This document shows, piece after piece, positions 1 through 9,212 of a stretch of 64,000 bases of DNA. Positions within the stretch are counted from its first letter, which is position 1, and each line of letters begins with the position of its first letter. The position numbers and the translations under genes were made by a program. The stretch spans positions 720,182 through 784,181 of the forward strand of contig CM064552.1 of the NCBI GenBank assembly GCA_032716605.1. Reading direction: 5' to 3'. The notes below the pieces were generated by a model. It had not been told where the DNA came from. It ran no database searches and worked only from the letters and a program-made list of their open reading frames with translations. The stretch is from Paralithodes platypus (lineage: Eukaryota; Arthropoda; Malacostraca; Decapoda; Lithodidae).

Positions 1-2
1 GA

Positions 3-620
3 AGAATTCCATTCGGTTTAAGAGATAAGGTGGATGACAAACTGGATGAGTTATTGAAGAACGACATCATAGAGGAGGTACCGGAGGGTCCCACTAGCTG
101 GGTATCCCCTTTAGTTGTAGCCCCAAAACAAAATGGTGATGTTAGAATTTGTGTTGACATGAGAAAGGCTAATGAGGCTATAATCAGGGAACGCCAACCT
201 ATTCCAACTGTGGAGGAACTGCTACAAGACCCAAATGGAAGTACTGTATTCAGTAAACTTAATCTAAAGTGGGGTTTTCACCAGATAGTTTTGGATGAAT
301 CAAGTCGGTACATTACAACTTTTGCTACTCACAGGGGACTTTACAGGTATAAGCGGTTAATGTTTGGGGTTAGTTCAGCACCTGAGATATACCAGCAGAT
401 AATCCAGGGGGTGATCAGGAGTTGTAAAGGGGTAGCCAATATTGCTGATGATCTCATTGTTTACGGGAGGGATGAGAAAGAACATGATGAGAGGTTACTA
501 GCAGTTCTGAGCAGGTTGGAGGAGGCTGGTCTTACCCTCAATGCAGGGAAGTGTGAATTCAGGCTTAGGAAACTCAATTTTTTTTGGTCACGAGATAACA
601 CAGAATGGTGTGAAACCTAG
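3..620 (+). pseudogene. gypsy reverse transcriptase fragment
   Basis: This frame is open from base 3 and encodes the fingers and palm of a Ty3/gypsy reverse transcriptase. Visible motifs are SPLVVAPKQNG, RICVDMRKAN, the region normally holding the first catalytic aspartate (here LNLKWGFHQI, with asparagine where the family has aspartate), LMFGVSSAPEIYQ, and the catalytic pair in IADDLIVYG. The frame is lost in an eight-T run at about 579-586, after which translation leaves the family pattern and stops. The altered active-site residue plus the frameshift make this copy non-functional. The ATG at 30 is not a true start, because the protein continues upstream of the window. Confidence 0.93.
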
Positions 621-942
621 TGAAGAGAAAATAGGTGATATACGAGATGCAGTGGCACCGAGTAATACAGGGGAAGTGAGATCATTCATGGCTTGTGCAG
701 TATGTGTCTAGATTTATACCAAATTTGTCAACTGTAGCTGAGCCAATTCAGAGGCTTACTCGCAAAAATGTAACGTTTGAGTGGGGTGAGGAGCAACAGA
801 GAAGTTTTGACCATTTGAAAGAATGTCTAACATCAACAAGAGTACTTGCATATTTCAAGCCAAATTGTAAAACGAGGATTGTAGCAGATGCCTCGCCAAC
901 TGGTCTAGGGGCAGTTTTACTTCAGCTGCTAGGTGGTCTATG
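621..942 (+). pseudogene. gypsy RT thumb and start of RNase H
   Basis: This continues the gypsy pol in another frame. A stretch containing QYVSRFIPNLS and FDHLKECLTS is the RT thumb/connection region. KTRIVADASPTGLGAVLLQ is the beginning of RNase H, with its first catalytic aspartate. At least one further indel lies near 690. The frame is then interrupted by the GTT repeat that forms the tail of the SINE at 943-1490. RNase H resumes at 1491. Confidence 0.9.
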
Positions 943-1490
943 GAGGGTTGTTGTTGTTGTTGTTGTTGTTCCCCAGGCTGTCTGGCCGAACAGCCCCAAG
1001 GTCTCGAGCAAGGCCATGGCCATAAATGAGCGCCCCCACAAAATCCTCCCTGCTTACCATTAACAAAGCCCGGGTGACCGAAGCCACTCCAAGGCAGGGA
1101 GCGGAGGAGGGTGCGGAAACGCCCGGGAAACCAAAGCCCCACCCAAGGCCCTGTGCCCCTCAGCAATTATGAAGGGAAAGTTGAGGGGTAAGGGAAAAAT
1201 GTGACACTTTGGCTCCCAATCTGCCAACTTCTAGGTTGGCAGTAGGGAGGTCAATCCACGGAAAAGATGCCGCCACTTGAGATCTAGAAGATATATAAGT
1301 AAAAGGAACAGTCAGAGTAAGCTATGGGTATGGCAGAGATCGCTCAGTTATCACTCGGATAGACCAGCCCATCACCACATGACTAGAACCCAATCCTCTC
1401 AGCATCAGCTAGGAAAGGCCCTAGAAAGCCGCCTTTGGCGGGGGGGATAGCTCCCCTATTTCAACTCCTTTCGGGGTTGGGCACCCGCCC
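943..1490 (-). mobile_element. SINE-like element, copy 1 (inside gypsy RNase H)
   Basis: About 550 bp on the minus strand, running from GGGCGGGTGCCC at 1490 to an (AAC)n tail, seen as GTT repeats at 946-969. The same sequence recurs at 14360-14915 (plus) and 41918-42439 (minus), which defines the ends. The 5-prime end has GC-rich hairpins, with a CCCCGAAAGGGG-type stem. The 3-prime end matches the C-terminal coding end of the LINE at 2266-4991. No clear target duplication is seen, and about a dozen gypsy bases seem to be missing at the junction. It could be a SINE or an internally deleted LINE derivative. Confidence 0.8.
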
Positions 1491-1721
1491 AGGAGCTTGA
1501 CAGACGTCGAGCGCAGGTATAGCCAGACAGAAAGAGAAGCACTGGCACTAGTGTGGGCATGCGAGAGGTTTAATCTGTATGTGTTTGGTCGTAAATTTGA
1601 ATTAGAAACTGACCACAAACCATTAGAGTTCATCTATTCATCTAGATCAAAACCGTCAGCCCGAGTAGAGAGGTGGGTACTCAGGCTGCAGGCAATATTG
1701 CTGATGTGTTATCTAGGCTGA
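1491..1721 (+). pseudogene. gypsy RNase H fragment
   Basis: The frame encodes LTDVERRYSQTEREALALVW, the conserved middle of gypsy RNase H including the glutamate of the active site, followed by LETDHKPLEFIY with the third acidic residue. It follows directly after the SINE end at 1490. An internal deletion around 1690, just after RWVLRLQ, removes the end of the domain and joins it out of frame to the integrase region. Confidence 0.92.
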
Positions 1722-2265
1722 ATTCTGGAGTACAGAGGGACAAAGGTGAAACTTATGACTATGTTCGGGCAGTAGTGGAGAGCAATGTTCCTGTTGCTTT
1801 ATCAGCAAAAGAGATTGAGCAAGAGTCCGTCAATGATGATCAGTTACAGAGGGTAAAAACCAGTATTAAAACTGGAGACTGGAGGCTTACTAAAGTTACA
1901 CCATTCTTTCCTATTAAAGAAGAACTTTGTGTTTATGGTGAACTTTTGCTGAGAGGCAACAGGATTGTGATACCACAAAGCTTGAGGGATAGGGTACTTG
2001 AGCTAGCCCATGAAGGACACCAGGGTATAGTAAAAACAAAATACAGGTTGCTAAGTAAAGTATGGTGGCCTAAAATTGATGCAGATGTGGAGAAAAGATG
2101 CAAGACTTGTCAAGGGTGCCAAGCAGTGGGTGATTACCCAGCACCTGAACCAATGTCACAGGTTTTGCCTCCCAGTGGACCGTGGCAGGATTGTAGCGCA
2201 GACCTGTTGGAGCCTTTACCAACAGGAGAATTCCTGTTAGTGATAGTAGACTACTACAGTAGGTT
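1690..2265 (+). pseudogene. gypsy integrase N-terminal half
   Basis: The frame begins with NIADVLSRL, the usual gypsy motif at the RNase H-integrase junction. It continues through an H2C2 zinc-binding domain (HEGH, then CKTCQGC) into the start of the DDE core (WQDCSADLLEPLP, LLVIVDYYSR). The coding sequence is cut at 2265 by the LINE insertion and resumes in the same reading frame at 5001. This shows that the LINE entered an already recognisable gypsy copy. Confidence 0.92.
2257..2265. repeat. left target-site duplication of LINE
   Basis: CAGTAGGTT here is repeated exactly at 4992-5000 on the other side of the LINE. It lies in gypsy integrase coding sequence, so one copy is the original target. 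Confidence 0.85.
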
Positions 2266-4991
2266 GTTGTTGTTGTTGTTGTTCCCTAAGCTGCCTGGCC
2301 GAACAGCCCCGAGTCCCTGAGGAAGGCCATGGCCACGATCGGGCTTTCCCACAGAGCTCTCATTGAGTGTAGGTTGTGTTGTTGGCGTAAGTGGTTGTGT
2401 GAAATGCAGTCTTCTATGATGTGTTTAATGGTATGGGGTGCTGTGTTACATCCTGGGCAGGCGTCGACAACGGAGTCATCCAGTCTCTTCTGATAGCTCA
2501 GGAGAGCTGGATGGTGTCCGCATCTCAGCCTGGCCAGGTGGACTCTGTCCTCGCGAGGGAGGGAGGATTCGGAAGGATGGATTTCGGGAGGTCGTGCATG
2601 CAGCTGCGTGTTGTCTGTGAGTGAGTGGATGGATTGGCGAGAGATATGAGTATGGATGTGCTTCTGGAAGTTGGTTCGGGGTGGGCAGGGAGGGAGAGAG
2701 GACAATAACTGTGTGTGATACCGTGTGCTGGGTGTTGTTTTGATATTTCTTGGTGTCTGTGGGTGTGTTGCCATGTAGTTTAGTGGGTGGTCTTGGTTCG
2801 TGGAGGCTGCTGCCAGGAATTGAGTGCCTCTCATGTCCAGATGGTCTTTGACTTTGAGGATTTTGGTTTCTTGATGTAGATGATCTGTGGGTGCAGTAGC
2901 TGTGCAGCCTGTAATGATCTTCAGGGCTTTGTTTTGGATAGTCTGTAAGGTCTTATGATGTGCTTCAGCTAGGTTAGAAGCCCAGGCTGGGCTTGCGTAT
3001 TCCATTACTGATCTTATGTATTGTTTATATACTGTGGTGGTAGTTTCTTTGTTGTGTCCAAATTTTGTGTGAGCAAGTGACCTGAGGGCGTTAAGTCTGG
3101 GTGTCAGTTTCTTTTTAATGTTTGTGGTGTGCTGTTTGAATGTCATATGAGTATCATATGTTACTCCTAGGATTTTGGGTGTGTGTGTATGTGTTAGGGG
3201 TGTGTTGTTTATGGTGAGTTGAGGGATGTATTCGTGTTCACCTGTCCAGCTTGTGAGCAGGGTTGCGGTGGATTTGGCTGGGGCTAGATTCAGTCTGTTT
3301 GTAGTGCACCAGCCATGTAGTGTGTTGAGATAGGGTTGAAGGAGATCTGTTGCTCTTCTTGGGTCATGGTGTGTGCATGTGAGTGTTATGTCATCTGCAT
3401 AGGAGGCTAAGTTTATTTGGGGAGTATTGGGTGTAGTTATATCGTGCATGTACAGATTGAAGAGTGCGGGCGATAGGACGGATCCCTGTGGGACTCCGTT
3501 TGGAAAGTTTCTGATTTTAGATGACTGATCGGCAAAAGATACGTGTGCACATCTGCCTGCTAGGAAGTTGGCCAGCCACCTTTTTGTGTTGTTGTGAATG
3601 TTTGTGTTGTAGATTTTGTTTGTTAGGTTGTGGCGGGGGATGGCATCGAAGGCTTTACTAATGTCGAGTGTGGCTAATAGTGATCTGTGTGGTGGTCTAG
3701 CTGAGTTGATGCCGTCAAAAGCTCTTTGTGTAAGGTCTGTGAGAAGAGTGTTTGTGGAGTGCAGTGGCCTAAAGCCATGTTGTGTTGGAGCTAGGGGTAG
3801 GTCGGGTGTAATTAGTTGTAATACTAGGCGTTCCATGACTTTGGAGGGGGAGCAAAGGAGTGTGATGGGGCGGTGCGAGGAGGGTAGCGTGGGGTCTTTG
3901 TTGGGTTTGGGGAATGTGATGATGATACCATGCTTCCAAATGTCTGGTATTGTGTTGTGTGAATAGCTGTAGTTTGATATGTTAGTGAGTGTTTGTATGC
4001 CTTGTGGTCCCAGGTGTCTGAGGTGTATGTTGCTTATGTTGTCTAGGCCACAGGCGGGTGAGTGCTTGAGATTGTTGATGATATGCTTTGTCTGGTGATT
4101 GGTGAAGGGTGTATAGTCAGGGTCTGTGGGGAATTGTCTCTTACGTCGGATGACACGTCGGTCGTCTTTGTGAGGTTTTAGGTGGCTGACATGTGAGAAG
4201 TGATTGATGAGAGTGTTTGCTTGTTGTTTACATGAAGGAGTAGAGTCTGTTGTTGTGATTGCAGCATGTGATTGTGTTGTGTTGCTGTTGGAAAGTGTGA
4301 TGCTGTTTAGTGTTTTGTAGAGTTTTTTGGGGTTTGTTTTGTGATCAAGTGTTTGTAGGAAGTTATTCCAATTTAGTTTTTGTTGTTCTTGTATTTTGTT
4401 GTTAGTTTGGGTGTTGAGTGCTTGAATTTGTTGTGTGATGTCTTGTGTGTGGGGTGCTGGGGAGTGTTTCAGTGTGTCGCGTTGTCTGATGAGGTTTTGA
4501 ATTTCTGGTGTGAAGTTGGGGTTGTGTCTTTTTCTGTTACCTCTTGGAATGTGTTTCTTGTCAGCGTTTTGGATAGTTTTATTGAGTATGTGTACAGCAT
4601 TGTTGATGTTAGTGATGGGTGTACTGTTTAGAGTTGTGAAGTGTTGTTCTGTCTCATTTGTAAATGCTTCCCAGTTAGCTCTTTTATAATTGGTGTATGT
4701 GTGTTTGTGGCTAGCTGGGGTGAGTCTGGTTTTGGTGGTGATAATGATCGGGAGGTGGTCAGAGCCTAAGGTTCTGACCACCCTCCAGGATGTTGTGGGG
4801 GCGAGTTCTGGGGAGCAAAAGGTGATGTCTGGAGATGATGGGTTATAGAGGGCTTGGTGAGGAATATGGGTATGTTGATGGATGTCGTTAAGGATGATGA
4901 GGTTATCTGTTTGGTTTTGTAGTACCAGCCCTCTGTCTGTGTCGGGGTTGTCGACAAACCAGGCCGACGTCTTGGCGTTGAAGTCACCACC
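2266..4991 (-). mobile_element. 5-prime-truncated LINE (Jockey superfamily-like)
   Basis: The inserted block of about 2.73 kb runs on the minus strand and is bounded by the 9-bp duplication CAGTAGGTT. Its 3-prime end is an (AAC)n tail, seen as GTT repeats at 2266-2283. Its 5-prime end is truncated inside the endonuclease domain, as expected from incomplete target-primed reverse transcription. The open coding region and precise duplication suggest a fairly recent insertion. The last 75 or so bases before the tail match the SINE-like elements in this window. Confidence 0.9.
2286..4991 (-). CDS. LINE endonuclease (partial)-reverse transcriptase ORF2
   Basis: About 900 codons are uninterrupted on the minus strand, beginning mid-endonuclease with GGDFNAKTSAW and continuing to TLGSDHLPI, the SDH motif of the apurinic-type endonuclease. 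The reverse transcriptase has LDISKAFDAIPRHNL (motif A), NGVPQGSVLSPALF (motif B) and SYADDITLT (catalytic DD). The C-terminus holds RLRCGHHPALLSYQ and a CPGC...HTIKHIIEDC zinc-like motif, common in Jockey, R1 and I-type elements. The protein ends GLFGQAA and stops about four bases before the (AAC)n tail, so there is almost no 3-prime UTR. Its clade within the Jockey superfamily is not settled. The open frame upstream of 4991 is antisense gypsy and not part of it. Confidence 0.88.
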   Translation of the reverse strand, partial: GGDFNAKTSAWFVDNPDTDRGLVLQNQTDNLIILNDIHQHTHIPHQALYNPSSPDITFCSPELAPTTSWRVVRTLGSDHLPIIITTKTRLTPASHKHTYTNYKRANWEAFTNETEQHFTTLNSTPITNINNAVHILNKTIQNADKKHIPRGNRKRHNPNFTPEIQNLIRQRDTLKHSPAPHTQDITQQIQALNTQTNNKIQEQQKLNWNNFLQTLDHKTNPKKLYKTLNSITLSNSNTTQSHAAITTTDSTPSCKQQANTLINHFSHVSHLKPHKDDRRVIRRKRQFPTDPDYTPFTNHQTKHIINNLKHSPACGLDNISNIHLRHLGPQGIQTLTNISNYSYSHNTIPDIWKHGIIITFPKPNKDPTLPSSHRPITLLCSPSKVMERLVLQLITPDLPLAPTQHGFRPLHSTNTLLTDLTQRAFDGINSARPPHRSLLATLDISKAFDAIPRHNLTNKIYNTNIHNNTKRWLANFLAGRCAHVSFADQSSKIRNFPNGVPQGSVLSPALFNLYMHDITTPNTPQINLASYADDITLTCTHHDPRRATDLLQPYLNTLHGWCTTNRLNLAPAKSTATLLTSWTGEHEYIPQLTINNTPLTHTHTPKILGVTYDTHMTFKQHTTNIKKKLTPRLNALRSLAHTKFGHNKETTTTVYKQYIRSVMEYASPAWASNLAEAHHKTLQTIQNKALKIITGCTATAPTDHLHQETKILKVKDHLDMRGTQFLAAASTNQDHPLNYMATHPQTPRNIKTTPSTRYHTQLLSSLPPCPPRTNFQKHIHTHISRQSIHSLTDNTQLHARPPEIHPSESSLPREDRVHLARLRCGHHPALLSYQKRLDDSVVDACPGCNTAPHTIKHIIEDCISHNHLRQQHNLHSMRALWESPIVAMAFLRDSGLFGQAA

Positions 4992-5000
4992 CAGTAGGTT
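4992..5000. repeat. right target-site duplication of LINE
   Basis: This is the second copy of CAGTAGGTT. Removing one copy plus the LINE rejoins the integrase frame without loss. Confidence 0.85.
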
Positions 5001-5739
5001 CTTAGAGGTGGTGATTATGAAGTCTGTAACTAGCACTAAAGTAATAGAAGCCCTTCTACCAATATTTGTCAGGTTCGGCATGCCTGTTTCACTCAGGACA
5101 GACAATGGGACCCAGTTTGTTTCAGAAGAGTTTGAAGCCTTTTTAGCAGAAAATGGTATTGAACACAGGAAAACAACACCTTTGTGGCCACAAGCAGATG
5201 GGGAAGTGGAGAGACAGAACCGTACAATCATGAAAGTTCTGCGGGTGGCACAGGTGGAAGGGAAAAACTGGCGTCAGGAGCTTCTGAAATTCCTTATTGC
5301 TTACAGGTCAACACCTCAGGTGACTACTGGAACTACTCCTTACTTTTTGATGTTTGGGCGTGAGATGAGATCAAAATTACCTGAATTACAACCTGGTACC
5401 GGTAGTGAGTTTTACAATGAGGAATTTAGGGATAAAGACTGGTCTAATAAAATAAAAGGTAAAGTGTATGCTGATGAAAAGAGACATGCAGCTGAGCGAG
5501 TCATTGAGCCTGGAGACCGGGTCTTAGTCAGGCAAGCTAAAACAAACAAACTGTCTCCTAATTTCTGTCCTGAACCATTTGAGGTTATTTCTAGAGAGGG
5601 AGGGGAAGTGACGGTTAGAAGTGAGTCTGGGGGACAATTGAGGAGAAATTTGTCGTTTGTAAAGAAGTATTGGGAACCGAGTGTATCAGAAGCAAGCAAG
5701 CTTGGAGGGAAACGCAACATCACCTCTGCACATTGCTAA
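5001..5739 (+). pseudogene. gypsy integrase core and C-terminal domain
   Basis: Integrase resumes after the LINE with EVVIMKSVTSTKVIEALL. The second catalytic aspartate is in SLRTDNGTQF and the glutamate is in ADGEVERQNRTI, giving the DDE triad together with the aspartate near 2200. Further on are YRSTPQVTTGTTPYFLMFGR, typical of gypsy integrases, and a C-terminal domain with GDRVLVRQ and PEPFEVI. The frame shifts near 5690 and ends at 5739. The bases from 4882 to 5000 in this frame belong to the LINE, not the integrase. Confidence 0.92.
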
Positions 5740-5980
5740 TCGTGTGCCGGTGCCAGTAATTCCAGTTAGTTCCCCAGTGATACCGGTACAGTTATCCCCA
5801 TCTGGTCAAAATATACATGAAAAGAATGGACATGTGGTTGAAAGAATACCAGTACCAATAATACCTAGAAGTTCTACAGGTGGGCAAGAATCCCCAGGTT
5901 ATCAAATCACTAGAGTTAGACCAGCAAGGGAAATCAGAAGGCCAAATCGATTTGAGGGCTATGATTTGTCTGGCGGATAG
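5740..5980 (+). pseudogene. gypsy pol C-terminal tail
   Basis: This proline- and valine-rich tail is in a shifted frame and ends with RPAREIRRPNRFEGYDLSGG, a basic RRPNRF-type ending common at the end of gypsy pol. It runs to a stop at 5978-5980. Between it and the LTR is about 250 bp of untranslated sequence. Confidence 0.75.
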
Positions 5981-6226
5981 TGCAGAGAGTGGTGTTGTGG
6001 GTTGTCTCTAGGGTAGGTTACAGTACAGTACCGGCAGATAATTTGATACCAGTATCTTTATTACCATTTTATGAATATTATTAGTCAGACAGGAATATGT
6101 TGTTTTATCATTTTCAGGTACTGTATTGAGAATGTAATTGATGCCATTATTATGTTAATCTTTGATTTTCTCAGATGCCAAGTGTGCCTTTATGTTATTG
6201 TCTATTCATAAAAAGGGTTTATGTCT

Positions 6227-6240
6227 AAAGAAGGGAGGGA
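6227..6240 (+). promoter_or_regulatory. polypurine tract of gypsy element
   Basis: AAAGAAGGGAGGGA immediately precedes the TG of the 3-prime LTR. This is where plus-strand synthesis would be primed. Confidence 0.8.
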
Positions 6241-6420
6241 TGTAGTGTATATGAGTTGGTGACAATGCGCATGGCGTTAGTCATCTAAGTGAGTTGGGAA
6301 CACTGTGAGAGGATAGCGAGAGACGGCTGTAAACAAAGACTGGAAAAGCGGGCTGAGGAATAAACCACTAAAGTACAGCGGAATTTGTGTCAACCCTTTA
6401 ATTATATGCTGTACATTACA
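6241..6420 (+). repeat. gypsy 3-prime LTR (180 bp)
   Basis: It begins TGTAGTGTA and ends TACATTACA, near-inverted ends with the TG...CA hallmark. It starts directly after the polypurine tract. An AATAAA signal is at 6359-6364. The 5-prime LTR is outside the window, so divergence and target duplication cannot be measured. Confidence 0.85.
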
Positions 6421-6524
6421 ATTGCTTACCTTAAAATTAAATGCTTAGCAAGTGTCCAGGATACGCAATTAATATTGCGTATCCTGGACACTTGGGCTAA
6501 GCATTTAATTTTAAGGTAAGCAAT
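6421..6524. repeat. near-perfect 104-bp palindrome abutting the LTR
   Basis: The left arm 6421-6469 is the reverse complement of the right arm 6474-6524, except for two extra G residues. The four-base centre is TAAT. The first base of the left arm follows the last base of the LTR. It may be a foldback MITE, the paired ends of a fully deleted DNA transposon, or an inverted-duplication artefact. Confidence 0.85.
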
Positions 6525-6640
6525 GGTCTTTGTTTATGTTTCTATTATTGTAGGCTTATTATAGCCTTTTTTATTAAGCTATGTTAAGCTATGTATATAT
6601 TTGCCGCAAGTTTCACATAGTTAATCACACTAAGAAAGCA

Positions 6641-7129
6641 TTAACCCTTCCTCCCCGGGTGTCATTTTAATATGACACCGCGGCAGATGGGCCGGTACCC
6701 GGGTGTCCTTTTAACAGACAGTAAGCTTGAAAGCCTATTCAGCTTGGTCTGAATGCTGTGCGTCCGACGCATGTAAACAAAGCCGATCGTTGCGTCACCG
6801 CACCTCCGAAAACAAGAAGGAGAAAACTCGTTTGTTATTGTATGTCTGTATGTCGTTGTTTCAGTAGTGAAAAGATCGTCGTATTGCTAACATTGCCTGA
6901 AAATGCTCTCCACTAAAATCGTCATCACAACTGAACCAGTTGACTTAGAGAGCTCTACTCAACGCCAGTCTACAGATTGGAAACCGCACTACATTTATAG
7001 ATGCGTGGGAAATTTCTAGCAGTTAAAATTAAACAAAATACGGTAGCCTAGGCCTAGACGTTTTTCGGCCAGATCGCCCGGGTAGCCCACCCTGTCCTTT
7101 GGAGATAAAGCCCGGGCCAGGAGGGTTAA
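6641..7129. mobile_element. piggyBac-like MITE, copy 1
   Basis: The element is bounded by TTAA on both sides, with inverted ends CCCTTCCTCCCCGGG and CCCGGGCCAGGAGGG. TTAA duplications and CCY ends are the piggyBac pattern. It has no coding capacity. A second copy of nearly the same length is at 12756-13243, sharing internal blocks such as ACCGCACCTCCGAAAACAAG and ACAACTGAACCAGTTGACTT. Confidence 0.82.
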
Positions 7130-7451
7130 ACAAAAAATAGTAAAATTTACCGACAAAATTGAACCCAGACCTAAATATCTACCACTATTTCTGTATTATG
7201 TAAGCAATTTATTTTTAGAAGTGGAGTGATACTGCTACTATTACCACTCCCATTTAGCCCTGTTATACTACAACCATCCTACAGTATAGGCTACCGGTAT
7301 ACAGTATAGATTTTTATCTGGTATTTCTTTTGACTTGAGCCATCCGTCGAATGTGAACGCAGCCTAGAGGGGATACTCGTGGACGTAAACAAACCCTCAC
7401 CCGCCTCCTCCAACGATATAATTAACCTAACCTGGGAGTGGGGGCTGCCTG
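7130..7451. other. no gene seen
   Basis: This is AT-rich sequence without a usable frame. It contains one CCTAACCTGG-type motif near 7425 that recurs with the CCTAA repeats of 10-16 kb. Confidence 0.5.
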
Positions 7452-7610
7452 GCTGCTCATAAAAATTATATAGAAGCCGTTAAATTACCATAAAGTACTG
7501 CGGGAGAATGAAAAGCACCTTCGAGATTGCGCGTCATAAAAAGAGTAAACAGGGGTTGCGAGGGTAAACTCGTCCGAAATTATCATAAATCATCTAAATA
7601 TTCTTAACCT
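7452..7610 (+). repeat. dispersed repeat, copy 1
   Basis: Similar to 11232-11390. Both begin GCTGCTC(A/T)TAAAAATTAT and share a block around GCGGGAGAATGAAAA / CGGGAGAGTGAAAA. I do not recognise the family. Confidence 0.65.
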
Positions 7611-7690
7611 AACCTAGGGCTAGGTTAGCATAAACTGAACAATAAGATATGGAATATAGTCGAGCCAACCAGGCCAAGTGGTACAGTATA

Positions 7691-7766
7691 TCTCTATTGG
7701 TCTAACTGGTAAGGTGTCTGCCTCGTAACCCAAGGGTCTCGGGTTCGATTCCCATCCTAGGTATAC
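7691..7766 (+). other. tRNA-like sequence (pseudogene or SINE head)
   Basis: An A-box-like TGGTCTAACTGG and a B-box-like GGTTCGATTCC are present at tRNA spacing. The anticodon stem does not pair well, so I do not call a functional tRNA. Confidence 0.5.
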
Positions 7767-7905
7767 TTTCGGGAGGCTATTTTCGCAACAAACTAAGTTT
7801 AGGCGTTGCTAAAATTGTCAAGATAGTTGAAAGTAAGATCGCAGATCCATAACCCCTCTTTCGGGCACGGTATAAAAACCTAATCCTACAAGTACTGTAT
7901 TATTA

Positions 7906-7942
7906 GTGGGGGCTGCCGCACCCACACCCCCACTAATAGGCT
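7906..7942. repeat. GC hairpin motif (TGGGGGCTGCCG type)
   Basis: GTGGGGGCTGCCGCACCCAC followed by ACCCCCAC is a diverged copy of the hairpin seen at 15271-15299 and 15752-15778. Confidence 0.6.
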
Positions 7943-8289
7943 ATTCTGCGAGTGTGTGGTTGTTGCAGCCCCCATTAATAATTCAAGGTAAATTTAGGTT
8001 ACGGTTATTCTGATGATTTACGTCTTTAATTTTGAAGAAAGAAAAAACAGGTCAAATTAGACACAAACATAACAGTGTGTGAGGTGATACGCACGATAAC
8101 ACAACCCTTACCGATTTTATGGCATAGACCGGAAAGCCTGAGTCTAAAGAATTAAGTTTTTACCATGTGTACATTATGAAGCAGACAAAAGACAAAGCTG
8201 CCTGTAACAAGTGGCCCCCTAAAATTTAGAAGAATGAAAGAGAGCCAAATTCAAGAAGCGTTAGAATTAAAATGTCTGGACACACTGAG

Positions 8290-8985
8290 CTAGTTCGTTT
8301 GAGAGTACCGGGGTACAGTACAGTATTTGCAATTTTTGTATCATCTGCAAACTTTGAGATTGTACAGGTGAGGCCCTCATCTATGTCATACATATAAACT
8401 AGGAAGAGCACTGGCCCTAGATCCGATCTCTGGGGTACCCCGCTAGTTACATTGGTCCATTTTGATGCTTTACCATTTATGACTACCCTTTGCTTTCTTT
8501 CACTGAGCCAATTTTCCATCCATCTCACACTCCCCCTTGTATTCCATGCACTTTTAATTTTATCAATAACCATTTGTGGGGTACTTCGTCAAAGGCCTTT
8601 TGAAAATCAAGGTATATAATATCTACAGCTATACTTTCGTCATATAGGTTGAGGATATCGTGGAAGAAGTCCAAGAAAGTTCATCAAGCTGGAACATTTG
8701 TTATGGAAGCCATGCTAGGTATCTTTGAGTAGGATATTTTCCTCTAAGTGATTTACAAGTCTGTCTCTTGTGAGTATTTCTAGCATTTTACAGACAACCG
8801 AGGTAATACTCACTATTCTATCGCTACTACAATAATCAGTGTTCCTCGGAGCTTTCCCAGTGTATACCACCTCCTCTACGTAGGGTACGTAGTACACGCC
8901 TTGCAACACAATCCCACCCCTACTCTGTGCAACTCTCCAACCCAAGAGTGAAACGCTATTCTCAGACTTTCGTCTCTTCAACTGC
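8290..8985 (-). pseudogene. decayed CR1-like reverse transcriptase
   Basis: Minus-strand fragments in several frames resemble the CR1 reverse transcriptase. In order they are SITSVVCKMLEILTRDRLVN, a segment with DFQKAFDEVP (motif A), WLSERKQRVVINGK, SGVPQRSDLGPVLFLVYMYDI (motif B, with its glycine changed) and SKFADDTK (catalytic pair). It resembles the intact CR1 copies at 33-41 kb but is older, with frameshifts between 8574 and 8714. It is truncated at both ends. Confidence 0.8.
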
Positions 8986-9166
8986 TGAGCTCTGGAACTC
9001 TCTCCCAGAATCAGTCTTTCCCTCTTCCTATGACTTAAATTGCTTCAAACTCTGTATCCGGACATTTTAGCTCGAACGTCCCTTGATTTCGGCCCTGTCA
9101 CTCTTTGAAATCTGGGGGAGGCACTCGCTGCAGGCAGTTATGCCTTTTGTCTCCCTCATTCACATC

Positions 9167-9211
<45 letters not shown>
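8885..9211 (+). mobile_element. 3-prime end of a poly(A)-tailed LINE
   Basis: One plus-strand frame to the TAG at 9068-9070 encodes SHPYSVQLSNPRVKRYSQTF and then STAELWNSLPESVFPSSYDL, a C-terminal pattern common in non-LTR retrotransposon ORF2 proteins. About 100 bp of 3-prime UTR and a pure A run at 9171-9211 follow. It is severely 5-prime truncated and abuts the opposite-strand CR1-like fragment. Confidence 0.75.

Positions 9212-9212
<1 letters not shown>

Larger units (their letters stand above)
1..6420 (+). mobile_element. Ty3/gypsy LTR retrotransposon, 3-prime part
   Basis: The pol pieces occur in the order reverse transcriptase, RNase H, zinc-binding integrase and integrase core, followed by a polypurine tract and a short LTR. 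RT-RH-IN order identifies Ty3/gypsy. The gag, protease and 5-prime LTR lie left of the window. The element is dead: it has frameshifts, an internal deletion around 1690 and two inserted elements (943-1490 and 2266-4991). Confidence 0.92.

Noticed and set aside
4882..5000. N-terminal extension of the gypsy integrase frame
   Set aside because: These bases belong to the inserted LINE. The open frame through the junction is accidental.
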